In this document: in pieces, positions 1 through 5,642 of the stretch
How the letters are laid out: every line of letters begins with the position of its first letter
How positions within the stretch are numbered: position 1 is the stretch's first letter
Source: Desulfobacterales bacterium
Lineage (GTDB): Bacteria > Desulfobacterota > Desulfobulbia > Desulfobulbales > BM004
Direction of reading: 5' to 3'
Length of the DNA stretch: 5,642 nt
Assembly (NCBI GenBank): GCA_030621655.1
Contig: JAUXHH010000116.1
Location: 1 to 5,642, forward strand
Program-made: the position numbers and the translations under genes
Notes under the pieces: generated by a model
Told to the model about the DNA's origin: nothing
Seen by the model: the letters and a program-made list of their open reading frames with translations, nothing else
Database searches by the model: none

Positions 1-1
1 G

Positions 2-1984
2 GAAATGCTCAAAAAGAACATAACTGCTTCCAAAGGAGCAAAATCAACAATGCAGTCCGGAGCCGGCTGAGGCGGAGCTGTGGTTCCGTTGGAACCATTC
101 GAAAAAGTTCTGGTCTCAAAAGAATTCCTGGATACCGACCATGGAGAAATAGCATGCGTTGACTGTCATGGCGGAAATGCGGCTGCCAATGATAAAAAGG
201 CAGCGCATGCGGATTTGGATCCCTACCCTGCCGCGAATAACCCGGAGGCTACCTGCGGGGAATGCCACGAAGAAATTGTGGCTACTGCAAAGAACTCTCT
301 GCACACAACTCTCTCGACATTCATAACGGTCCTGCAAGCCCGTTCGGATATGAATAAATGGCCGGAAATTGACGAGGCCAGAAAAAACCATTGTGCTGCC
401 TGTCATACCAATAACTGTGGCAGCTGCCATGTCAGCAGACCGAAGTCCGCTAAAAAGGGTTTCATCAACGGTCATATTTTTCAGAAGCGTTCAGATCCTT
501 TTAACCAATGCACAGCATGTCATGGCAGCAGGGTGGGAAATGAGTATTACGGCATGCGGGGCCAGGGTGATGTGCATGTCTCTAAATATGATATGGATTG
601 CGTCGCATGTCATGAAGCAGAAGAAATGCATGCTGCTGCTCCCGAGGGACTTCCCGGCAGATATCATCTTAAAGAGATAGTCGCCTGTACGGACTGTCAT
701 CAGAACTTGCAATATGGTTCTGTCAGGGATCATTCCATTCACATCGGCAAAGTACAATGCCAGGTCTGCCATTCCCAGACCTATGTCAACTGTTACAGTT
801 GCCATGTAGGAAAGGATGAACAGGGTCTCGGCTATTTCCAGAATGAGCGTGAGGTCGAAGGCATGAAAATAGGTCTCAACTACGACAAGGATGCCCCGGA
901 GGCATCATATAACTACATGCTGGTTCGCCATGAACCGTCAGACCTGGAAGTATTTGATTTTTATGTAAAGGATGCCTTTACCAATTTTGACAAGGTGCCA
1001 ACATGGAAAAGGGCTTCACCACATAATATCCAGCGCAAAACCTGGCAGACTGCAAACTGTAATAACTGCCATGGCAACCGAGATCTTTTCCTCTCTGAGG
1101 ATGATTTACTGGATTACGAAAACAAGGCAAATGCCAGCGTAGTTGTTCCGGACAACAAGATTCCAACTGCAAGGAAGAAAACCACACCCATAAAACTCCC
1201 TGATGTTACAGTACGGGAGAGCATGGTCGTGACTTCCGAATGGCTGCATGACAACCCGGATAAAGTAGTACTGGTGGATGCCAGAGATAAGACAGCTTTC
1301 AGAAATGGTCACATTGAAGGAGCCACCCTTTACGATCCACTGCGATTCGGCTTACGAAATAACAACAACCTGAATCCAGCTGCCCAGATCAGCAATAATT
1401 TCGGGCGGGCCGGAATGAGTGCTGATGATCATATTGTAGTATATGATAAAGATGGCCGTATCGCAGGCTTTATGGCCATGGTGCTTGAATATGTCGGGGC
1501 AAAAAATGTTTCCATTTTAAAAGGCGGTATAGAGGGATGGGAACACCATGGCTATCACCTTACGAAAGAAGCTGCTAAGCCGACTTCCAAGAACTTTAAT
1601 GGCAAGGCCAGACCACAGCTGATAGTCAACAACGACTACGTCAGGAATAATTTAGATAACCTGGATGTCGTTATTGTGGATGTGCGTGACATAGCCCAGG
1701 CAAAGGGATTGGCCAAGCACGCACAAGCTGCCAGACCAGGCAGGATACCGGGTTCTGTAAACCTGCCGCTGAGCGCCCTTTATATGGATAACGGGGCTTT
1801 AAAATCTCCTGAAGAATTACTCTGGATGCTGAATAAAAACGGGATAACTCCTGATAAAACTGTCGTCACCACCTGTAACACAGGACTGCAGGCTGGCGGC
1901 GCCTACTTTATTTTCCGTTACCTGGGATTTCCTGATGTCAGGGTTCACGATGAATCCTGGGTAAGTTATTGTGCTACCAAGTAA
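2..1984 (+). CDS. Decaheme c-type cytochrome fused to tandem rhodanese domains, probable selenoprotein (5' partial)
   Basis: Exported multiheme cytochrome, likely acting in the periplasm or at the cell surface in electron transfer linked to a sulfur or selenium species; the substrate is unknown. Numbering from the GTG at 80, ten CXXCH motifs begin at residues 26, 59, 105, 113, 144, 174, 203, 227, 238 and 327. Two rhodanese domains follow, at about 381-496 and 514-634. The first has DKDGRIAG at the active-site loop, with no cysteine; the second has CNTGLQA, with catalytic Cys at about 599. This inactive-then-active order is usual for two-domain sulfurtransferases. GTG80 is an unlikely start: a c-type cytochrome needs a signal peptide, none follows it, and the GGCGGAG upstream is only 2 nt away. 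The same frame is open upstream to the window edge except for TGA 68-70, read here as selenocysteine, giving the context MQSGAG-U-GGAVVPLEPF. The signal peptide should lie further upstream. A nonsense mutation is the main alternative. The cytochrome-rhodanese assignment is firm; the selenocysteine reading is probable. Confidence 0.85.
68..70 (+). other. In-frame TGA, probable selenocysteine codon
   Basis: This TGA is in the same frame as the cytochrome-rhodanese gene. The 22 codons visible before it (from position 2) contain no stop and read as a plausible low-complexity linker (KKNITASKGAKSTMQSGAG), and the frame continues with GGAVVPLEPFEKVLVSKEF into the heme domain. Frame 1 is also open here but gives an Arg/Ser-rich, non-protein-like translation; frame 3 stops at once. 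Insertion of selenocysteine would give a Gly-flanked U with no neighbouring Cys, about 30 residues before the first heme motif. A sequencing error or a true nonsense mutation cannot be excluded from one sequence. Confidence 0.68.
71..98 (+). promoter_or_regulatory. Candidate bacterial SECIS element
   Basis: A perfect 7-bp stem, TGGTTCC (81-87) with GGAACCA (91-97), closes a GTT loop (88-90); a G-U pair (80 with 98) can extend it. The loop begins with G exactly 17 nt after the TGA. Published bacterial SECIS rules require a G among the first two apical-loop bases, an upper stem of at least about 4 bp, and about 16-37 nt between the UGA and the loop; all are met. The element lies inside the coding region, as bacterial SECIS elements do. 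The loop is at the small end of the allowed range and no bulged U as in E. coli fdhF is evident. Confidence 0.65.
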
Positions 1985-1998
1985 TCAGTAAAAACCAT

Positions 1999-2037
1999 AA
2001 AAAAAGCCCCTGGTTGTTTCATCCGGGGGCTTTTTTT
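1999..2037 (+). terminator. Rho-independent terminator, probably bidirectional
   Basis: GCCCCTGG (2006-2013) pairs with CCGGGGGC (2023-2030) through one G-U pair, closing a 9-nt loop. Seven A (1999-2005) precede the stem and seven T (2031-2037) follow it. It begins 14 nt after the cytochrome stop codon. Because the A tract becomes a U tract on the other strand, it can also end the converging permease transcript, whose stop codon is 79 nt away. Confidence 0.93.
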
Positions 2038-2115
2038 ATTCTAATAACAGTTCCAGTTTTTACAGAATTGCCTCAAGGATTGAAAGAGGATCAGACCGAT
2101 CCATTAATTGCAGCC

Positions 2116-3279
2116 TCAGGATGGAGCACGGCATTGATTTTTCTCATCAACTTCATGTGAATCTACAGAACAATCCTCATCATGTTCATTCATATGTCCG
2201 TTTTTTTTCTTATAGAAAATATTTTGAAAAAACAAATATAAGGGTTTAATCGAAAGCAGAATAACAACCAGAGCCCCGGCAAACTGCAGCCAGTATGGAA
2301 TGACCTCACCTGCCTGTCCTGCGATGGCGCTGGCAGAAACCCCGAGGCTGGTATAGATCATATCAACTGCCAATCCGGAAAGCACGGCGAATATGGAGAG
2401 GGTTATCAGGTAGATTGCGGTGGCACGTTTACCCAGCAACCCGAAGAGAACCGAGAGTGAAGTAACATTGGTGGCAGGCCCTACAAGCAGAAAGACCAGT
2501 GCTGCACCCGGGCTGACCCCTTTGAGGATCAAGGCGGCAGCAACAGGGGTGGAAGCCGTGGCACAGATATACATGGGAATTCCCACCAGCAGCATAATCA
2601 GCATTGAGTGCAGTCCACCACCCAGATACCGGGCCATCAACTCCTGTGGAATGATTGCAGCGATAATTCCGGCAAGGAGCAAACCGGCAAAAAACCAGCC
2701 GGCTAAATCGCCCCAGAGATCATCAACGGCAAATTTCAAACCTGCCCATAATTTTTCGGCAAAGGTGTGGTGCCTGGCATGCTCCTCAGGAGGGCACTCA
2801 TTACCGTCGCAGCAATTATCAATGGGACAGCTGCGGTCGATCACCCTTTCCCAGTCCTCTTCTTTCTGGGTCTGCAGTAGATTCTCACTGATTCCTGCCG
2901 CAACTGCGGTTATAAAGGCCGACACCGGCCGGGCTACAGTCATTATCGGGTCTAAGAGCGCATAGGTTATGGCCATGGAATCAACTCCTGATTCAGGAGT
3001 TGAAATGAGAAAGGCGGTGGTAGCACCATTATTAGCGCCCTGTCTTTTTAAAGATGCTGCTGCAGGCAGAACACCACAGGAACACAACGGTATGGGAATA
3101 CCGAACAATGCTGCTTTAATCACCGAAATGAACTTTCCTTTGCCAAGATGATCAGCAACGAAAGAGGGATTTAAGAAAACCTTGAGGAGCCCACCCACAA
3201 GCATACCGAATAATATATAGACAGAAGCCTCAAGCAGAAGATGCCAGGACTCCTGTAGGATTGAAATGATGATTACCAT
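2116..3279 (-). CDS. DUF318/ArsP-like permease, SO_0444-type Cu/Zn efflux transporter
   Basis: Inner-membrane permease of 387 residues, predicted to export a soft metal or metalloid ion. It has several hydrophobic segments in two homologous halves. Each half carries the family signature: GIPIPLCSCG at 60-69 (Cys66, Cys68), followed by a TTAFLISTP stretch, and GIPMYICATASTP at 233-245 (Cys239), followed by a LVFLLVGP stretch. The cytoplasm- or periplasm-facing loop between the halves (about 136-175) has Cys151, 156, 157 and 162 and His167, 170 and 171. The C-terminal tail (362-383) is rich in His, Asp, Glu and Cys. Both look like metal-binding segments. It is the second gene of an operon, 59 nt after a metal-sensing ArsR-type repressor, which supports metal export. 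The start is ATG 3279; only a weak GAGAG lies 11 nt upstream. The family assignment is strong; the substrate (Cu, Zn, Cd or arsenical) is not fixed by sequence. Confidence 0.88.
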   Translation of the reverse strand: MVIIISILQESWHLLLEASVYILFGMLVGGLLKVFLNPSFVADHLGKGKFISVIKAALFGIPIPLCSCGVLPAAASLKRQGANNGATTAFLISTPESGVDSMAITYALLDPIMTVARPVSAFITAVAAGISENLLQTQKEEDWERVIDRSCPIDNCCDGNECPPEEHARHHTFAEKLWAGLKFAVDDLWGDLAGWFFAGLLLAGIIAAIIPQELMARYLGGGLHSMLIMLLVGIPMYICATASTPVAAALILKGVSPGAALVFLLVGPATNVTSLSVLFGLLGKRATAIYLITLSIFAVLSGLAVDMIYTSLGVSASAIAGQAGEVIPYWLQFAGALVVILLSIKPLYLFFQNIFYKKKNGHMNEHDEDCSVDSHEVDEKNQCRAPS

Positions 3280-3338
3280 AATAATTTACACTCTCACTAA
3301 GAAAACATTTTATTACTTATACAAGTACATCTTGATCT

Positions 3339-3704
3339 TCACCTGGGCTCACTTATATGCTCCAGAGCAATTCTCACGAGCTCTGATACATGGTCATCAG
3401 CCAACCGATAATAGAGGATCGTTCCCTCTCTCCTGTTTTTCACAAGACGCAGTGTCCTGAGCAATCGCAACTGATGACTTACCGCAGACTCTGTTATTCC
3501 CAGAAAAGCAGCCAAATCACAAACGCACATTTCCTGATGCTCTAACGCCCACATAATTTTAAGCCTGCTTGCATCACCAAGTGCTTTAAACGTTTGACAG
3601 AGCTCATCTGTCGCTTCATCGTCAAGTGCACGGTGGCGTGCCTCCTCGACCTTGTCATCATGAATAATACGGCATTCGCACTGATCTTTTTTTTCTAGCT
3701 TCAA
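3339..3704 (-). CDS. ArsR/SmtB-family metal-sensing repressor, CadC-like
   Basis: Winged-helix repressor of 121 residues, expected to bind its operator as a dimer and release it on binding metal. The helix-turn-helix covers about 59-83 (DLAAFLGITESAVSHQLRLLR), with a wing near 88-101. Two metal sites known from the family can be recognised. The alpha3N/alpha3 type is Cys9 and Cys11 at the N-terminus plus CVC at 60-62, as in CadC and ArsR. The alpha5 dimer-interface type is Asp103, His105, His116 and Glu119, with exactly the D-x-H, +11, +3 spacing of SmtB and CadC. This points to a Cd/Zn/Pb-type sensor rather than a pure arsenite sensor. The start is a rare TTG (3704-3702), chosen because AGAGGG lies just upstream and the N-terminal Cys pair needs it; there is no later Met until residue 51. 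It is the first gene of the operon with the efflux permease. Confidence 0.93.
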   Translation of the reverse strand: MKLEKKDQCECRIIHDDKVEEARHRALDDEATDELCQTFKALGDASRLKIMWALEHQEMCVCDLAAFLGITESAVSHQLRLLRTLRLVKNRREGTILYYRLADDHVSELVRIALEHISEPR

Positions 3705-3708
3705 TTCG

Positions 3709-3714
3709 CCCTCT
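3709..3714 (-). promoter_or_regulatory. Ribosome binding site that fixes the TTG start of the repressor
   Basis: AGAGGG on the minus strand lies 4 nt before the TTG codon at 3704-3702. No ATG or GTG exists in a suitable place, so this site decides the start. Confidence 0.7.
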
Positions 3715-3716
3715 TT

Positions 3717-3744
3717 TATTATATGAGCATATACTCAGATAATA
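3717..3744. promoter_or_regulatory. Operator for the ArsR/SmtB-type repressor
   Basis: Imperfect inverted repeat TATTATATGAG (3717-3727) and CTCAGATAATA (3734-3744) around a CATATA spacer; 10 of 11 positions are symmetric. The core TGAG-N6-CTCA in an A/T-rich setting is of the kind bound by SmtB/CzrA-type repressors. The right arm contains the repressor gene's own -10 element and the spacer covers the expected transcription start, so binding should block RNA polymerase and give autorepression lifted by metal. Confidence 0.82.
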
Positions 3745-3767
3745 GGATACACTTTACGAAAAGTCAA
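3739..3767 (-). promoter_or_regulatory. Sigma-70-type promoter of the repressor-permease operon
   Basis: On the minus strand, TTGACT (3767-3762) is followed by a 17-nt spacer and TATTAT (3744-3739). The expected start near 3732 leaves a leader of about 28 nt with a good ribosome binding site before the TTG codon. The -10 hexamer lies within the operator. Confidence 0.82.
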
Positions 3768-3793
3768 TAAAAAGGTAGATACTTTACTTATCT

Positions 3794-3799
3794 GATAAT
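3794..3799 (+). promoter_or_regulatory. Possible -10 element for rsmI
   Basis: GATAAT lies 6 nt before the first ATG of rsmI; no convincing -35 hexamer is seen at 16-18 nt upstream. If used, transcription would begin at about the first ATG, giving a leaderless mRNA or a very short leader for the ATG at 3821. Neither ATG has a Shine-Dalgarno sequence. Confidence 0.25.
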
Positions 3800-3805
3800 A
3801 CTTTT

Positions 3806-4708
3806 ATGTTTGTCTCTATTATGCCCAAAATCAGAAAAATAACTGACAGCAAAACCTCTCAGACAACTCTACGAAGAGGAACTCTCTACGTAGTTGCCAC
3901 GCCTATCGGCAACCTTGAAGATATAACACTCAGGGCTATACGTATTCTAAAAGAAGCAGACCTTATTGCTGCAGAAGATACCCGGCATACACGAAAACTT
4001 CTCACCCATTTTAGCATTTCAACTCCAACAATAAGTTATTACAAGGAGAAGGAACAGGAACGGACTGCAGTTATCATAGGCAAACTTCATGAAGGGCTCA
4101 ATGTTGCTCTTGTATCAGATGCAGGCACTCCAGGAATTTCTGATCCAGGCTCCATCCTGGTGCAGAATGCTCTAACTGAAGATATCAGGGTCGAACCGAT
4201 TCCAGGCCCCTCTTCTCTCACAGCCGCACTTTCAGTGGCGGGAATTCATGACAACACCTTTGTCTTTCTTGGCTTTGCCCCATCCCGCAAAAAACAGCGC
4301 CAGGACCTTTTGCTTTCATTAAGCCAGGAAAAAAAGCATTTAGTTTTTTTTGAGGCCCCTCACCGCTTGCACTCATTTCTGCAGGACTGTTTGGCTATAC
4401 TGGGCGACCGTCAATTATTCTGGTGTCGGGAATTAACAAAAATACACGAAGAACTGACCCGGGATTCCCTCAGTGCTGTCATCGCTCAGTGTAAAGATAA
4501 AAAAATAAAAGGGGAATCTGTGTTCATCATTGCAGGGGCATCGGATGCATCCGAAATCTCGGACATAAAAATAAATGAACTTCTTGCAGCATATAAAAGA
4601 TCAGATGAGAAAACCTTAAAGGATGCAGTCCAAAGCATCACAAAGGAGTACAATCTTTCGCGCTCATCTGTATATAAGCAGGCCCTGAAAGTCTGGGGAA
4701 AAACCTGA
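3806..4708 (+). CDS. rsmI: 16S rRNA (cytidine(1402)-2'-O)-methyltransferase RsmI
   Basis: Cytoplasmic SAM-dependent enzyme that methylates the ribose of C1402 in the decoding centre of 16S rRNA. The tetrapyrrole-methylase-like fold is clear from GTLYVVATPIGNLEDIT (25-41), AAEDTRHTRKLL (55-66), ALVSDAGTPGISDPG (101-115, SAM-pocket region), PIPGPSS (131-137) and FFEAPHRL further on. The C-terminal 45 residues form the small helical domain with KEYNLSRSSVYKQAL typical of the family. The length of 300 residues is normal. The start is uncertain: ATG 3806 or the in-frame ATG 3821 (295 residues) both lack a ribosome binding site, and the conserved block begins only at residue 25. It is divergent from the metal repressor, with 101 nt between the two starts, and is not functionally linked to it. 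Confidence 0.97.
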   Translation: MFVSIMPKIRKITDSKTSQTTLRRGTLYVVATPIGNLEDITLRAIRILKEADLIAAEDTRHTRKLLTHFSISTPTISYYKEKEQERTAVIIGKLHEGLNVALVSDAGTPGISDPGSILVQNALTEDIRVEPIPGPSSLTAALSVAGIHDNTFVFLGFAPSRKKQRQDLLLSLSQEKKHLVFFEAPHRLHSFLQDCLAILGDRQLFWCRELTKIHEELTRDSLSAVIAQCKDKKIKGESVFIIAGASDASEISDIKINELLAAYKRSDEKTLKDAVQSITKEYNLSRSSVYKQALKVWGKT

Positions 4709-4764
4709 TGCAGTATTCATATTACATTATTGCATTCTTACGTAAAATCTAGTCCATCTTCTAC

Positions 4765-4770
4765 GGGAGG
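4765..4770 (+). promoter_or_regulatory. Strong ribosome binding site of the DUF362 gene
   Basis: GGGAGG with a 6-nt spacer (TTTAAC) before ATG 4777; it fixes the start of this gene. Confidence 0.85.
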
Positions 4771-4776
4771 TTTAAC

Positions 4777-5642
4777 ATGGATCGAAGATACTTTTTGAAA
4801 CAGGTTATGTTGTGGTCAGCAGGGCTTACAGCTGCTATTCCAAATTTTCGAATTGTCCCCGAACTTCTGGCAATGGAAAAACAACCACCCAAAGTAACCC
4901 ATGCCAAAGGCAAGGATTATTATGCACTTGTAGCCCGTGTCCTGGAACCTTTTGGCGGCATAGGCAAGTTTGTTAAAACCGGTGACAATGTGGTTATAAA
5001 GCCCAATATGGCCTGGGACCGCAGCCCGGACCTGGCTGCCAACACGCATCCCCTGGTAGTAAAAGCACTGGTTGAGCAGTCTCTTGAGGCCGGTGCTAAA
5101 AAGATCATGGTATTCGACCGCACATGCAATGAGCAAAGACGGTGTTATGTAAACAGCGGCATTCAACAGGCCATGGAGTCAATAAAGGATAAGAGGCTTA
5201 AATACTATCATCCTGACACACGCAAATTTGTACCGGTCAATATAGAACGAGGCAAAGCTGTAAACCGGCTTGAAATTTACAAGGACGCCCTGGATGCTGA
5301 CACGTATATCAATGTACCTGTTGCCAAACACCATAGTTTGAGCAAACTTACCCTTGGCCTGAAAAACAGCATGGGTGTGTTGGGCGGTGATCGCGGTAAT
5401 ATGCACCACAATCTTGGCCAGAAGCTTGCAGACCTGGCCACTGTTGTCAGACCAAAGCTTACCGTTATTGACGCCACACGTATTTTACTGCGCAACGGCC
5501 CGCAGGGTGGTAATATCGATGATGTCAAAGTCCTTGATACTGTTGTGGCTTCTGCTGATCCGGTTGCCTGTGATGCTTTTGCCACAACCTTATTCGACAT
5601 GCAGCCTGAGGAAATCAGCTCAACCGTAGCAGCCTATAAGAT
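4777..5642 (+). CDS. Tat-exported DUF362 domain protein (3' partial)
   Basis: The first 288 codons of a gene that runs off the window. The N-terminus, MDRRYFLKQ followed by a hydrophobic stretch (VMLWSAGLTAAIPNF), is a twin-arginine signal, so the protein should be exported folded, often a sign of a pre-assembled cofactor. From about residue 45 it matches the DUF362 family: NVVIKPNMAW (71-80), INVPVAKHHSLSKLTLGLKN (178-197) continuing to GVLGGDRGNMHHN, VIDATRILLRNGPQGG (230-245) and ADPVACDAFA near 262. The biochemical role of DUF362 proteins is not established; they often sit beside iron-sulfur proteins. No Fe-S cysteine cluster is seen in the visible part; it could lie in the missing C-terminus. 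The ribosome binding site is strong. The gap to rsmI is 68 nt with no clear terminator, so co-transcription is possible. Confidence 0.9.
   Translation, partial: MDRRYFLKQVMLWSAGLTAAIPNFRIVPELLAMEKQPPKVTHAKGKDYYALVARVLEPFGGIGKFVKTGDNVVIKPNMAWDRSPDLAANTHPLVVKALVEQSLEAGAKKIMVFDRTCNEQRRCYVNSGIQQAMESIKDKRLKYYHPDTRKFVPVNIERGKAVNRLEIYKDALDADTYINVPVAKHHSLSKLTLGLKNSMGVLGGDRGNMHHNLGQKLADLATVVRPKLTVIDATRILLRNGPQGGNIDDVKVLDTVVASADPVACDAFATTLFDMQPEEISSTVAAYK

Noticed and set aside
80..82. GTG as the start of the cytochrome-rhodanese gene
   Set aside because: No signal peptide follows it, the GGCGGAG upstream is only 2 nt away, and the frame is open and protein-like upstream apart from the TGA.
2088..2102. 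GGATC-AGACC-GATCC hairpin as a dedicated terminator of the permease gene
   Set aside because: The stem is only 5 bp and no real U tract follows on the minus strand; the bidirectional terminator at 1999-2037 is far better.
1969..2160. 63-codon + strand reading frame over the terminator
   Set aside because: It overlaps the end of the cytochrome gene, runs through the terminator hairpin and into the permease gene, and has no ribosome binding site; it is chance.
2420..2965. 181-codon + strand reading frame inside the permease gene
   Set aside because: It is antisense to a clearly conserved membrane protein and has low-complexity Ser/Pro/Ala/Lys composition typical of a shadow frame.
4708..4735. 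ATGCAGTA/TATTGCAT inverted repeat after rsmI as a terminator
   Set aside because: The stem is A/T-rich with a 12-nt loop and there is no T tract, so it is unlikely to terminate transcription.
4722..4748. TTACAT and TAAAAT as a promoter for the DUF362 gene
   Set aside because: The spacer is only 15 nt and both boxes are weak; it could be active but the sequence alone does not support a call.
4816..5600. Several - strand reading frames opposite the DUF362 gene
   Set aside because: They are antisense shadows; the + strand frame has a Tat signal, a strong ribosome binding site and DUF362 motifs.

Overview
The window carries five protein-coding genes, two of them cut by the window edges. It most likely comes from an anaerobic sulfur- or metal-metabolising member of the Desulfobacterota (the former Deltaproteobacteria). 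That is an inference from a multiheme cytochrome fused to rhodanese domains, a probable selenocysteine codon, a Tat-exported DUF362 protein, and a CadC/SmtB-type metal regulator with its exporter. No rRNA, tRNA, CRISPR array or insertion sequence is visible.

Layout. (1) Positions 1-1984, + strand: the 3' part of a large exported protein with ten CXXCH heme motifs followed by two tandem rhodanese domains. Its frame continues upstream of the obvious GTG start (position 80) through an in-frame TGA at 68-70 to the window edge. A compact hairpin 17 nt after the TGA fits the bacterial SECIS rules, so I read the gene as a selenoprotein whose N-terminus lies outside the window. A strong hairpin terminator at 1999-2037 follows. 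(2) Positions 2116-3767, - strand: a two-gene metal-resistance operon. A TTG-started ArsR/SmtB-family repressor (3339-3704) comes first, then a DUF318-type permease (2116-3279) resembling the SO_0444 Cu/Zn efflux family. A consensus-like sigma-70 promoter with a 17-nt spacer overlaps a near-perfect 11-6-11 inverted repeat, the expected operator. (3) Positions 3806-4708, + strand: rsmI, the 16S rRNA C1402 ribose methyltransferase, divergent from the repressor. (4) Positions 4777-5642, + strand: the first 288 codons of a Tat-exported DUF362 protein with a strong ribosome binding site, running off the window.

How they fit together. The cytochrome-rhodanese protein is predicted to act outside the cytoplasm in electron transfer coupled to a sulfur or selenium species. 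The repressor and permease form a self-contained metal-sensing and export unit. rsmI is a housekeeping gene. The DUF362 protein may belong to another exported redox system that continues beyond the window. The item most worth following is the selenocysteine-containing decaheme cytochrome-rhodanese fusion, whose N-terminus an ordinary gene caller would miss because it treats the TGA as a stop.
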